Source: Hyphomicrobium sp. | GTDB taxonomy: Bacteria; Pseudomonadota; Alphaproteobacteria; Rhizobiales; Hyphomicrobiaceae | Assembly (NCBI RefSeq): GCF_019744875.1 | Contig: NZ_JAIETU010000006.1 | Location: 310,001 to 374,000 of the forward strand | Direction of reading: 5' to 3' | DNA: 64,000 bases | Shown here: piece after piece, positions 48,024 to 57,907 of the stretch | Position numbering within the stretch: position 1 is the stretch's first letter | How the letters are laid out: the number at the start of each line of letters is the position of its first letter | Position numbers and translations under genes: made by a program | Notes under the pieces: model-generated | Databases searched by the model: none | What the model was told of the DNA's origin: nothing | What the model saw: the letters and a program-made list of their open reading frames with translations, nothing else

Positions 48024-51000
48024 TCAAACCAGCATGTCCTCGGGAATCTTGACGCTCTTGTCGGTGCGGCGCTTGCGCAGTGCTTCGTTCAGATGGGCCG
48101 CGAGCAGGCGGACGTTGGGTTCGAGAACCATGGCGTCGTGGTCGCCGGAGACCTCCTTGATCGTCAGAGACGTGACGTAAGGAGACCACCCGTTGTCGGC
48201 TTTCAAAAGGTTGCGCGTGGCGTGCAGCAGGCGGCCGTCGCGCAGTTTGTAGGTGACTTCGAGCTTGGGCCGCAGCAACAGCACCGGGCCATCGTAGGGG
48301 CGCGCACGGTAGCGTCCGAGCGCGCGCCGGAAGGCCGCTTCAATCTTCTCGTTATGAAATTCTTCCGGCGCGTGCTCCGCCTGGGTGCGAGACTTTCTGA
48401 ACCTCGCCAGTTCCCATTCGATACGCCTGCGCACCCACCGCCCGACGAAGGCGCCCTTGTCGCGGCGCATGTCCTGCAGCTTGATCGTGACTTTGTCTTC
48501 GAAGGTGATCGGCGTGTCTTCCGGATACGGCGTGTCGAGCAAGACGAGCAGGTCGACGCGCTCTCCCATGCTCTTCAGAATCTGCGCCATTTCGTAGGCC
48601 ACCAATCCGCCGCCCGAAAAGCCGCTGAGGAGGTAGGGGCCGTGCGGTTGGACGGCGCGCACGTCCTTGAGATAGCTCGCGGCCATCTCCTCGAATGTCT
48701 CGTGCGGTTCCTGGTCTCCGTAGAGGCCCTGAGCCTGCAACCCGTAGACCGGGCGCTCGCGGCCGACCTGCAGCGCCAGGTGCCGCAAGTTGAGGATGTT
48801 GCCGAACATGCCCGCGCAGACGAACAGCGGCGTCGCGTGGGGATTACGCCCCGTGTGCATTTGGACGAGGTGCGTGGGATGGCTCGTCGTTTCGACGCTT
48901 GGCGCTTCGGATGCGGTTGCGGCATCCGGCTCGGCCTGGCGGGCGCCGCTGCGTTCGAGCAACTGGGCGCATTGCGCGATGGTCTGCGCGTCGAACAGCA
49001 CGGAGATCGGAAAATCGACGGAGTACGTCTTCTTGATCATGCGGAACAGCCGCACGGCGACCAGCGAATGGCCGCCAAGATCGAAGAACGAGTCGTTGAT
49101 GCCGATCTTGTCGATGCCGAGCAGCTCCGACCAGAAGCCGGCAAGCGTCTTTTCGATTTCGGTCGTCGGCGCGATAAACTCCGCCGTGATGTTGGGACGG
49201 TCGAGCCCGGACATGTTGCTCGTGGCGCGCTCGCCCGATTGTGCGGCGTTCTTCTGCAGAAGGTGCAGATCCATGGAGCTCACGACGATCTGCGGCAGGC
49301 CGGTGGCCACGGCGCGGCGAAGCGCTTCGCCGCCCTTCTCGGGGTCGATGCCTTGCTCGACCAGGGTCGCAAGCCGCGCCATTGCAGACGAAACCTCGCG
49401 CTCGGTATGGTCGCTGCCTTCGACGAGGACTGCGCCGTGCGTGTCGGTCAACGAGATCGCGCTCTCGCCGTCGGCCTTGAGGTGCTTGATCGTGAAGCCT
49501 TCGATGACCGCCACGACGTGGCCGGTCTCGTCGGTGAGCGTGACATCGAATGTCGCAAAGCCCTGGCCGAAATTTGCGTCCTTGGCGAGGGTCGCCACGC
49601 TCCAGACCGTTGCCGGCAGATCGCCGTAGAGGCGGACGGATCGATACTGGGCCGGAACCCAGAGCCCTGCGGCAGGGTCGTAGCCGGGGATCAGCTCCAT
49701 TGCATATCCGGTCGCGATGTCGAGCAGGGCCGGATGGACGGCCAGGCCGCGCGCGATATCACGCCGGAAAGCGTCATCGAGCGCCAGGCGCGCGACGGCC
49801 ACGTCCTGTCCGACGGACGTTTCGCGCAGGACTTGCCAGCGCGGTCCGAAGCGCAGGTGGCGATCCTGGGCGGCCGGCATCGCCCGTCCGCCGTCGCTCT
49901 TCATCTCGCTCTTGGTGCTCGCGACAACCATCTTGATGTCGACCGGTCGAGGGCGTTGTTCGCGTTCCCTCGACGCATTGGCCTCCGCGTGACGGAGCCA
50001 GGCGGGACCCTTCGGCGTGTTGACGAGGCTTTCGACGGCAAACCGAATTTGCTTGGCGTCGGGATTGGCGAGCACGCGGATTTTGCGCACGTCGCCGTCC
50101 GGGACATGCAGCGGCCGCAGGAACGTCAAGTCGCTGACGTGCACGGGGCCCTGGATGCCGTACTCGCGTGCGGCTTCGACGATCAGCTCGAGATAGCCGG
50201 TGCCGGGCCAGACGGCCTCGCCCGTGCGCAGCCGGTGCTCGTTCAGCAGCCAGTCCCGCGACGGGTCGGCGTGCAGCTCCAGCCAGTCGCTCGCGCCCTG
50301 GCGCGTGCGGTTTTCGAAGAGGGGTTGGGATACGGCCGTAACGGTTGCCTGCGGGGCGCCGCTTTCGGCGCTGTGCACCGCGCGGGCGGCAATGCCGACG
50401 TCACTCCACAAGCCCCAATGAATGGCCACCACCGACGTCTTGTTGTCCGTGCGGCTTTCGGCAAAGGCGTTGAGATAGGCGTTCGCGGCCACGTAGTCGA
50501 CCTGGCCGGCCGGCGCGATGTCGGTGCTCGTGGACGAGAACAGAACGAAGACGTCGAGGTTTTCGTCCTTCAAGGCTTCGTCCAGTACGATCGTGCCTAG
50601 GACTTTCGGCGCAAGCACGTCTTCAATGCCGGCCGCCGTCTTGAGCTGAATGAGGTCGTCGTTGACGATGCCGGCAGCATGCAGCACGCCGTTCACCGTG
50701 CCGAACTTCGATTTGATCGTCGCGACGGCTTCGCGCATCATTTCAGGATTGGTGATGTCCGCGCGCACATAAAGAACGTCGCCGCCGGCGTTCTCAATGT
50801 CGCGTATTGCGGAGATCGCGCGTCCGACCGGGGATTTCTTCTCGCGCGCAATGAGCTCGTCGTTCCACGTCGCCCGATCGGGAAGCTCAAGGCGGCCGAT
50901 GAGGGCGATGCGTGCCGAGAAGTTCTGCGCGAGATCGAGAGCGCAGCGGAGAGCCAGATCACCGAGGCCGCCGGTAATGAGATAAACGCCATGCTCGCGG

Positions 51001-54000
51001 AAGTGGCTGTCGCGCGGGCTCGCGGGGTCGAGCCGGACTTCGCGGTAAGCGCGAACCAGACGGCGTCCGTTGCGATAGATGATGATGTCGTTCGAGGGAT
51101 TGGCGAAGATATCCTCGAGCAGAAGGTCCGCGACCCAGTCTTTCGACCAGTCGCGAGATTGCACGTGCGCGATCTCTTTGATCGCCTGCTCCGCGCGCGC
51201 AACGAGCGCGGATGTGCGGCGCAGCGCGGCCGACGGAATGTCGATCGTGCAGACCTTTACGTTGGGCATTTCCCGCGGCAGGACCTGCACCGGACCGAGC
51301 ACGGTCGCCTTCTCGGGATAGGGGAGTCCTTCATCGCCGAGGCGCTGGGCGCCGTTGGTCAGAACCGTGATCGCAACGTTGCCTTCCACTTCGCCAAGCG
51401 CCTGGGCGAGACAGACCAGGCTGTAGAGGCCTCTCTCCTGATTGCGATGGAAGAAGCTGGAGCCGGGGCGGAAGCTCTCTTCGGCGGTCAGCAGCCAGGC
51501 GTGAATGATGCGGGTGGGGAACCTGCCGGTGGCGGCGAGATCCTTGAACAGCGCATCGTATCCTTGGCGGCCGAGCTCGGCACATAGAGTGTAACTGCCG
51601 TCCGTCCGTGCGGAGTAGGCATCGCCGTGCGTGACCGTCGTGACGAGACTACCCTTCGCACGCAGGGCGGTGACGATGCGCTCGCCGAAGCCGGTGTCGT
51701 CGAGGAAGATGAGATAGGACATTGGCCCGGCTTCCGCCGTTGCAGGCGCTTCCGGATAGGCGGGCTTCCAGACAGGCGCCCAGCCCCAGTTCGCCATGTC
51801 TTCCAGCTTGGAGGGCGTGACCTCTTCCGGCGCGGTGTCGGCAACGCGTTCGATAAAGTAGTGCTGGTGCTGGAAGGGATAGGACGGCAAGCGCACGCGG
51901 CGCGGTTCGGCGGCCTGCGACAGGCGCTCGATCGGCAGCGGCAGCCCCGTCGCCCATGCCCGCCCCAGTGCGGTGAGGAAATACAGATGGTCGTCCTCAT
52001 GCTGCTCGGCATGCGGGAGCGTGCTGAGGGTCGCGTTGGCGTCGATGCCCTGCGCCTTTGCGAGCGAGGAGAGCGTTTTTCCGGGACCAGCCTCGATGTA
52101 GAGCAACGTCTGGGACGCGGCGAGTTTGCTCATGCCCTCGGAGAAGCGTACCGTCGACCGCAACTGGCGGACCCAATACAGCGGGTCGCACGCCTCGGCG
52201 GCCGTCATCTGGTCGCCGGTGAAGTTGGAGATGATGGGGATCTGCGGGGCTGAGAGCGCGGTCTGCCTCAGGAACGCTTCGAAGCGGCCGAGGATCGGCT
52301 CCAGCATGCGCGAGTGCGCGGCGATATTGATGGGCACGCGGGTGGCTTCGATGCCGTCGGCGGCCAGCGACTCGTGGAATGCCGCGAGCTCTTTTTCCGG
52401 GCCTGAGGCGACACACAACTCGGGCGCGTTGATCACTGCCAGATCGAGGGTATCGGGGAGGCGCGCGCGCAAGCTCTCGACGTCGATTTGCACGCTCAGC
52501 ATGCCGCCGCCGGTGATCTCGTCGAAAAGCTCGCCGCGGAGCTGAACCAGGCGGACTGCCGATTGGAACGTCATGACCTGCGCGATGCAGGCGGCGGCGT
52601 ATTCGCCCATCGAGTGGCCGATGAGCGCTACGGGCTTGATGTTCCAGCTCTGCAGCAGGCGTGCGAGGGCGACCTCGATGATGAGGATGGCCGGCAACTG
52701 CAGCGATGGCTTGAGGAGTTCCTTTGCCGCTTCGTCCTTGGGGACGGAGGAGCCGAGCCAAAGCTCGCGGATGCGTTTGCCGAGCGCTTCGGGGAGATAG
52801 GACAGTCCCTCGTCGACGGTCTTGGCGAAGATGGGCTCGTGCGCGTAAAGGCTGCGCCCCATGCCGGGGTATTGGGCGCCGCCGCCGGGGAACATCAGCA
52901 CGGCGCCGCTCAGGCCTTCGATCGGCGTGTGAGTCGCGCCACGGCGCAGGTCGGGCTGGCCCAACGCCGCGATGGCGTCGTCGCGGTCGGCGACGGCCAC
53001 GACGCGGCGATGCTTGAAGACGCGCCGTCCGTTTACGAGTGTGTGCGCGACGTCTTCAATGCGCAGGTCCGGCTTTGCTGCGAGATGCTTGGCAAGCCGC
53101 TCGCAGCTCTCGTCGAGCGCCTTGCGCGAGCGCGCGCTCGTGACGAGAATCTGAGGACCGGAGGAGGCCTTTCGCGTCTCGGCGCGCGTGGGCGCCTCTT
53201 CTACGATGGCGTGCGCGTTCGTGCCGCCAACGCCCAGCGAATTGATGCCGGCGCGCCGCGGCGTGGCCGTGCGCGGCCAGGGCAGCAGCTTGTCGGCGAC
53301 GGCGAACGGGCTTGTGTCGAAATCGATTGCCGGATTGGGCGCCTCGTAACCGAGGCTCGGGGGGATTTCGTCGTTCTCGAGCGACAGCACCGCTTTGATC
53401 AGGCTGACGACGCCGGCAGCCGTGTCGAGATGGCCGATATTGGATTTTACGGAGCCGATCCGGCAGTAGCCACGCTTTTTGGTCGAGAGCTGGAAGGCCT
53501 GCGTCAGCGCGGCGACCTCGATCGGATCGCCGATGCTGGTGCCGGTGCCGTGGCATTCGACGTATTGGATCGTGTCTGCGGTCACGCCCGCGAGCGCCTG
53601 CGCCTCGACGACCGCTTCGGCCTGTCCCGTCACGCTGGGGGCGAGGTAGCTGACCTTGCCGGCGCCGTCGTTGTTTATGGCTGTCGCCCTGATCACGCCG
53701 CGGATCGGATCGCCATCGGCGAGTGCATCCTCCAGGCGCCGCAGCACGACGACACCGACGCCGCTGCCGAACACGGTGCCGGCTGCGCGATGATCGAACG
53801 CGCGGCAGTGCCCGTCCGGAGACAGGATCTCGCCTTCCTGGAACAGATAACCACGGCCATGCGGCAGTTCGATCGTGACGCCACCGGCAAGCGCCATGTC
53901 GCACTCGCCGTTGAGAAGGCTCTGGGCCGCGTAGTGGACCGCGACGAGCGACGTCGAGCACGCCGTCTGGACGTTGACGCTGGGCCCATGCAGATCAAAA

Positions 54001-54500
54001 ATGTACGACGCGCGCGTCGCGAGGAAGTCCTTGTCGTTGCCCGTGTGGCGCAGCAGGAACATGCCGACCTGATCGACAAGCTGCCGGTTGCTGCAGACGT
54101 TGAAATAGAAGTAGCTGCCCATGCCGCAGCCGGCGAAGACGCCGACAGGGCCGGTGTTGCGCTCGGGGGGACGGGTTGCGTCCTCCATCGCTTCCCATGC
54201 GCACTCCAGGAACTGGCGATGCTGCGGGTCCATGATGGCGGCGTCTTTCGGGCTGAAGCCGAAAAACTCCGCATCGAAGTCCGCCATGCCGGGCAACCGG
54301 GCGGTTCGAGGCACGTAGTTCTTGCGCCGCGAACGATCCAGAGATTCGCCGGCAGCCGCGAGCTCCTCGGGCGAGCAATCCTCGATCGACTCCTTGCCCG
54401 CACGCAAGTTGTTCCAGAACTCTTCGGCGTTCTTGGCGCCGGGCACGCGCAGTGCCAGTCCGATAATCGCGATGTCGCTGGTGTTCGACACTTGTCCCAC
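48024..54500 (-). CDS. Type I polyketide synthase KS-AT-KR-DH-ACP-TE
   Basis: A 2158-residue single-module synthase. KS (about 8-435) has C181 in TACSTS, H317 in ECHGTGT and H357 in NIGHLD. AT (about 533-830) has S630 in GHSMGEY and H729 in AAHS; the malonyl/methylmalonyl diagnostic is not clear. KR (about 1165-1380) has LITGGLGDLAL, S1323, Y1336 and N1340. DH (about 1405-1680) has H1422 in EHRLRTGEAVWPG and D1594 in HPALLD. ACP Ser1812 is in LGGHSL. TE (about 1885-2145) has S1962 in GFSGGG, D1989 and H2121. KR precedes DH, the reverse of the textbook order. The terminal thioesterase implies product release here. Start GTG 54500. Partner of the NRPS at 32.9 kb, which lacks a thioesterase. Confidence 0.95.
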   Translation of the reverse strand: MGQVSNTSDIAIIGLALRVPGAKNAEEFWNNLRAGKESIEDCSPEELAAAGESLDRSRRKNYVPRTARLPGMADFDAEFFGFSPKDAAIMDPQHRQFLECAWEAMEDATRPPERNTGPVGVFAGCGMGSYFYFNVCSNRQLVDQVGMFLLRHTGNDKDFLATRASYIFDLHGPSVNVQTACSTSLVAVHYAAQSLLNGECDMALAGGVTIELPHGRGYLFQEGEILSPDGHCRAFDHRAAGTVFGSGVGVVVLRRLEDALADGDPIRGVIRATAINNDGAGKVSYLAPSVTGQAEAVVEAQALAGVTADTIQYVECHGTGTSIGDPIEVAALTQAFQLSTKKRGYCRIGSVKSNIGHLDTAAGVVSLIKAVLSLENDEIPPSLGYEAPNPAIDFDTSPFAVADKLLPWPRTATPRRAGINSLGVGGTNAHAIVEEAPTRAETRKASSGPQILVTSARSRKALDESCERLAKHLAAKPDLRIEDVAHTLVNGRRVFKHRRVVAVADRDDAIAALGQPDLRRGATHTPIEGLSGAVLMFPGGGAQYPGMGRSLYAHEPIFAKTVDEGLSYLPEALGKRIRELWLGSSVPKDEAAKELLKPSLQLPAILIIEVALARLLQSWNIKPVALIGHSMGEYAAACIAQVMTFQSAVRLVQLRGELFDEITGGGMLSVQIDVESLRARLPDTLDLAVINAPELCVASGPEKELAAFHESLAADGIEATRVPINIAAHSRMLEPILGRFEAFLRQTALSAPQIPIISNFTGDQMTAAEACDPLYWVRQLRSTVRFSEGMSKLAASQTLLYIEAGPGKTLSSLAKAQGIDANATLSTLPHAEQHEDDHLYFLTALGRAWATGLPLPIERLSQAAEPRRVRLPSYPFQHQHYFIERVADTAPEEVTPSKLEDMANWGWAPVWKPAYPEAPATAEAGPMSYLIFLDDTGFGERIVTALRAKGSLVTTVTHGDAYSARTDGSYTLCAELGRQGYDALFKDLAATGRFPTRIIHAWLLTAEESFRPGSSFFHRNQERGLYSLVCLAQALGEVEGNVAITVLTNGAQRLGDEGLPYPEKATVLGPVQVLPREMPNVKVCTIDIPSAALRRTSALVARAEQAIKEIAHVQSRDWSKDWVADLLLEDIFANPSNDIIIYRNGRRLVRAYREVRLDPASPRDSHFREHGVYLITGGLGDLALRCALDLAQNFSARIALIGRLELPDRATWNDELIAREKKSPVGRAISAIRDIENAGGDVLYVRADITNPEMMREAVATIKSKFGTVNGVLHAAGIVNDDLIQLKTAAGIEDVLAPKVLGTIVLDEALKDENLDVFVLFSSTSTDIAPAGQVDYVAANAYLNAFAESRTDNKTSVVAIHWGLWSDVGIAARAVHSAESGAPQATVTAVSQPLFENRTRQGASDWLELHADPSRDWLLNEHRLRTGEAVWPGTGYLELIVEAAREYGIQGPVHVSDLTFLRPLHVPDGDVRKIRVLANPDAKQIRFAVESLVNTPKGPAWLRHAEANASREREQRPRPVDIKMVVASTKSEMKSDGGRAMPAAQDRHLRFGPRWQVLRETSVGQDVAVARLALDDAFRRDIARGLAVHPALLDIATGYAMELIPGYDPAAGLWVPAQYRSVRLYGDLPATVWSVATLAKDANFGQGFATFDVTLTDETGHVVAVIEGFTIKHLKADGESAISLTDTHGAVLVEGSDHTEREVSSAMARLATLVEQGIDPEKGGEALRRAVATGLPQIVVSSMDLHLLQKNAAQSGERATSNMSGLDRPNITAEFIAPTTEIEKTLAGFWSELLGIDKIGINDSFFDLGGHSLVAVRLFRMIKKTYSVDFPISVLFDAQTIAQCAQLLERSGARQAEPDAATASEAPSVETTSHPTHLVQMHTGRNPHATPLFVCAGMFGNILNLRHLALQVGRERPVYGLQAQGLYGDQEPHETFEEMAASYLKDVRAVQPHGPYLLSGFSGGGLVAYEMAQILKSMGERVDLLVLLDTPYPEDTPITFEDKVTIKLQDMRRDKGAFVGRWVRRRIEWELARFRKSRTQAEHAPEEFHNEKIEAAFRRALGRYRARPYDGPVLLLRPKLEVTYKLRDGRLLHATRNLLKADNGWSPYVTSLTIKEVSGDHDAMVLEPNVRLLAAHLNEALRKRRTDKSVKIPEDMLV

Positions 54501-54631
54501 TTCGATCGTCGCCTGCAGCAGTTTGAAATGCTATCGCCGCGCTCGATCCCACAAATACAGGTTGAAATTGACAGTTACGTTGGTGTCGGCGGTCGCGTCA
54601 GGATCACGATGGACGCGACTGCTTCAATTGG

Positions 54632-56407
54632 TTAGCGGCCGGACTTTTCTGCGGTCTTCGGTGGTGGCGTTTCATCGGCGCGTTTGCCGCCGTGCGCCTC
54701 GAGCAGAACCCTGATCGGAGGCACGGGCGTGGGCCGAGGAAACGCGAGCTGAAGCACTTTATTCGTCCATTTCTTTCCCTGCTTTGTCGCTTTTGCAGCA
54801 GGCGCGATGGCGATGGTGCGCGTCGGCGACGACGTCTTCGTGCCGTTCTGGCGCGAGGCGAACGCCGTCTGTGCTGACAGCGTCCACTTCGCCTCGGCCG
54901 CATCGACCTTGTTCAGGACAGTGCCGAGGAGGCGCTCCTGGACGGGCGCAAGCGACTTCAGGCCCACCTGGATGTCCTGGGACGAGACCTGCTCCCAGCC
55001 CACCACGAGGAAGAAGCCGTCGATGTACCGTGCCGCAGACCTGAGATCGGCATTCATGCCCAGGGTCGGAAGATCGAAGATGACGTAGTCGTAGGCCGTC
55101 GCGGCCTCATCCAGGAAGCGGCGGATGCCGTCCGTCCAGATGTTGGCGGGGTGCGCGCCGCGGTCTGCGCCGAGGGGGAGGAAATGAAGCCCCGTTCGCC
55201 GCTCGACCATCGTGAACCGATCGAGCGACTTGTCCTCGGCCAGGTAGTTGGTGAGGCCGGCGCGCTCGCCGCCGTAAAAGGCCGAGAGCGCCGGGTCGAA
55301 GGCGTCGGCATCGACGAGAAGCACGCGGTGGTTGGCGACAGCGAGGGCGAGGGCCAGATTGGTCGCGATCGTCGAGCGCCCTTCGCCCGCGAACGTCGAC
55401 GTGACGCCGATGAACCGGACCCCCTGGCCGCCGAAGCCGGCCTGACAGGCGCCAATCGCCGTGCGGATCGTGTGCCACGCGTTCGAGCCCGGCGCATCGA
55501 TGACGAACGTCTGCACGGGGCAGTCAGCGCGGAACGTGTTGCCGATGGGCCCACTTTTCGGGCGCGCGGGTGCGGTAGGCAGTTGCGGAAACTGCCCAAG
55601 GCATCTCACGCCGGTGATGGCGGCGGCATCCTCGGGCGATCTCACCCGGCCGTCCAGGAGGCGCCACATCAACGCTACGAACGCGGCGAGACACGCGCCC
55701 ACCAGTCCGGCGGCCGCGATGATCAGGATGCCGCGCACGTTGCTCTTGTGCGGAGGCGGCAGGGCTTCCGCGATGACGCGCGCCTTCGGTCCCACCTCGC
55801 GCAGCTTCTCGCGCAGCCAGCTGCTTCCGGATTGAGCGGAGTCCGAGCGTGAGGCCTGCAGTTCGGCCATGTAGGCGGTCGCGATCCCGTTGGCGACGCG
55901 CGCTGCCAAGGCGGGGTCTTTCGCCTCATAGTAAATCTGGACGACGTTGCTCTGGCCTGCGCGATCGACGCCGTATACGCGGCGCAGCGCTTCCAGGGCT
56001 TCGACCCGTTTCTGGACAGTCGACTGCGGGTTGAGCAGCCCCAAAGTGGTCAGCGCGCTGAGCGCGACCCGGTCCGACCGAATGACCTGGAGCTGTGTTT
56101 CCAAGAATGCGGGATCAGGCTGCGTCTCGACGAAGAACGCATCTTCGCGGCTGAACGTCAGGCGCAGGTTTGTGAGCTGCAACTGCGTCGACGCGAGATA
56201 GGTCGCGGGCCGCATGACGACGAAAATGGCAGCGAGCGCCATCAGAATTGTTGGGACGGCGATGATGAACCAGCGGCGCTGAAGCACAGCGTCGATCATC
56301 CAGCGAATGTCGATCTCGCCGGCTCCCGCTCCGCTGTCGTCGTTGACGCTGGCAACTTGTTCATTGCCCCTTTGCAGCATCGCCATGTGCCTCCGTGACA
56401 CACTCAT
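54632..56407 (-). CDS. Wzz-like chain-length protein with degenerate BY-kinase domain
   Basis: A 591-residue inner-membrane protein of the Wzz/ExoP type: transmembrane helices at about 47-65 and 227-248 flanking a short periplasmic region (about 70-225), then a cytoplasmic P-loop domain (about 295-510). Walker A reads AGEGRST (340-346), so the invariant Lys is Arg344; Walker A-prime LLVDADAFDPAL (363-374) is normal. The C-terminus has no Tyr cluster. It probably sets EPS chain length and contacts the export pore but may not be an active tyrosine autokinase. It starts five bases after the ExoF-type gene. Confidence 0.87.
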   Translation of the reverse strand: MSVSRRHMAMLQRGNEQVASVNDDSGAGAGEIDIRWMIDAVLQRRWFIIAVPTILMALAAIFVVMRPATYLASTQLQLTNLRLTFSREDAFFVETQPDPAFLETQLQVIRSDRVALSALTTLGLLNPQSTVQKRVEALEALRRVYGVDRAGQSNVVQIYYEAKDPALAARVANGIATAYMAELQASRSDSAQSGSSWLREKLREVGPKARVIAEALPPPHKSNVRGILIIAAAGLVGACLAAFVALMWRLLDGRVRSPEDAAAITGVRCLGQFPQLPTAPARPKSGPIGNTFRADCPVQTFVIDAPGSNAWHTIRTAIGACQAGFGGQGVRFIGVTSTFAGEGRSTIATNLALALAVANHRVLLVDADAFDPALSAFYGGERAGLTNYLAEDKSLDRFTMVERRTGLHFLPLGADRGAHPANIWTDGIRRFLDEAATAYDYVIFDLPTLGMNADLRSAARYIDGFFLVVGWEQVSSQDIQVGLKSLAPVQERLLGTVLNKVDAAEAKWTLSAQTAFASRQNGTKTSSPTRTIAIAPAAKATKQGKKWTNKVLQLAFPRPTPVPPIRVLLEAHGGKRADETPPPKTAEKSGR

Positions 56408-56412
56408 ACAGA

Positions 56413-57660
56413 TTAACGGGTTTTGACGGTGGCGGCAGGCGAATTGTCCGTCTGCTTCTTTTCTTGATTTCGTTGAATAATTTTAATTTCTTGAGGGCGA
56501 AGAACCTTGAGAATGTCGCCGGGTTCGAGTGGTGTGGTCTCCGCCGCTTTTACTTCGCGGGCTTGGCCGTTCTGCTGGCGAATGATCTCGTACGTCGGTT
56601 CGCCGTCGACGCTTTCCGAACCCAGGGAGCTCGACGATCCCAGAACGTCGTCTGCGGTCGAAATCTGTTGCTCCAATTCCTTGCGCTGGCCCTCGGTGGT
56701 CTGCAACTCCGACAAGGCCGTGCTGCGGCGCTCGTCCTTGAGCGCTTCACGCTGCATCTTGGTGTTATTCTTCTGCTGGCGAGAGCGCATGATCGCGGTC
56801 GCGATTTCCTTCTGCTCGCGTTCGATCTGCGCGAGTGCGCGCTCAATCGGAAGCAGGCGCGGCGGAAGCGCGAGTGAGCGCGCGATCAGGCCGCGCACGT
56901 CGTCGAGCTCCTTCTTGATGGACACTTCCTGCTTGCGAGAGGCCGTGATCTGGTCTTCCAGAGAGGCGATCTCGCCGTCCAGCAGCGCCATGGTATCGCC
57001 GTACGCGTTGTACTGGTGGCGGAAGTGCTCGAAGCGCGCAGTGAAGAGTGTACGCTCCTGGTCGAGAAATCCGGAAGCCGCGAGCGCGGAATCCTGCGGT
57101 TTGGGATCGAACGTTTCCGCCCCCTCCAGCTCGGCCTTCAGCCGCATTTCCTTGGCCTGAAGCGCGAGCAACTGGCTGGCGCCGATCCGCACCTGACCGC
57201 GCGCGGCGATGGCGTCGCGCTCGGTGTTCCAGCCCAAGCGATAGAGCCCGCCGGCGATGGCCACGGCATTCAGAACGAGCATGTTGGGGCGGTATTCATA
57301 TGCGCCCGGACGCTCGACGCTGCCCAGGATGTAGAAGGGCCGAAACGTCACGATGTCGACGGTCGTCTCGGGCGGATTGTCGAGCCGGGCCTTCTCCAAC
57401 AACCGCTGGGCGATGTCGAGGGCGAGCTGCGTGATGTCTTTGCCTTGCGCGGGAACGGCGCCGACAAACGGAAGGTTCAGCGATCCGTTCGCGCCGACCG
57501 TGAATTCGCCCGTAAGAATTGGCCATTCGTGCACATAGACGCGCACGCGGTCTTGCGAGCCAAGGTGATAGGGCGCGTGTTCTTCTGCCTGAACGCGAGA
57601 AGTAGTGCTGAAAGCAGCGGCCAGGAGGACAAGTAAGATGAACAATTTTGTCCGGGTCAT
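56413..57660 (-). CDS. Polysaccharide export protein (OPX, ExoF type)
   Basis: A 415-residue exported protein with signal peptide (about 1-25, ending VQA). The Poly_export domain comes first (about 30-125; YHLGSQDRVRVYVHEWPIL), then a SLBB-like repeat with VERPGAYEYRPNM. A long charged coiled-coil (about 200-345) follows, and a second export-type domain at the end (LEPGDILKVLRP). The coiled coil and lack of a lipobox Cys match rhizobial ExoF rather than Wza. It would form the periplasmic/outer-membrane conduit with the Wzz-like protein encoded five bases downstream. Confidence 0.88.
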   Translation of the reverse strand: MTRTKLFILLVLLAAAFSTTSRVQAEEHAPYHLGSQDRVRVYVHEWPILTGEFTVGANGSLNLPFVGAVPAQGKDITQLALDIAQRLLEKARLDNPPETTVDIVTFRPFYILGSVERPGAYEYRPNMLVLNAVAIAGGLYRLGWNTERDAIAARGQVRIGASQLLALQAKEMRLKAELEGAETFDPKPQDSALAASGFLDQERTLFTARFEHFRHQYNAYGDTMALLDGEIASLEDQITASRKQEVSIKKELDDVRGLIARSLALPPRLLPIERALAQIEREQKEIATAIMRSRQQKNNTKMQREALKDERRSTALSELQTTEGQRKELEQQISTADDVLGSSSSLGSESVDGEPTYEIIRQQNGQAREVKAAETTPLEPGDILKVLRPQEIKIIQRNQEKKQTDNSPAATVKTR

Positions 57661-57907
57661 GTCGCTAGTAAACCTCTACGCGGGCTGGCAAATGGTTACT
57701 GCGCGCCCTTGCTTTCACAGCAAGACCACTCAAGCACCGCGAATTTCTCTGCAAATACCGTACCCATTTTTCATTGGCCGAGGTGCCATAGTTCTGGGTT
57801 TGGTTAAAGAGCGACCGCCTTGATCGGCCGGCAGTTAAATCACTAAAAAACATCTCAGTTTCTGTCAGGCCGATGCTCAAAGTTAATGGTTTCGACGTTG
57901 ACGATAT
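57661..57907 (-). promoter_or_regulatory. Intergenic region upstream of the export gene
   Basis: 247 bases, relatively AT-rich, between wecG-like and exoF-like genes of the same strand. Long enough for a separate promoter for the exoF-wzz-PKS-asnB unit. No motif recognised. Confidence 0.35.

Noticed and set aside
47730-50600. 956-codon plus-strand frame opposite the PKS and amidotransferase
   Set aside because: Spans two real genes in antisense and has no recognisable domain; a codon-bias artefact.
52488-54635. 715-codon plus-strand frame opposite the PKS KS-AT region
   Set aside because: Same antisense artefact; the minus strand carries all KS and AT catalytic residues.
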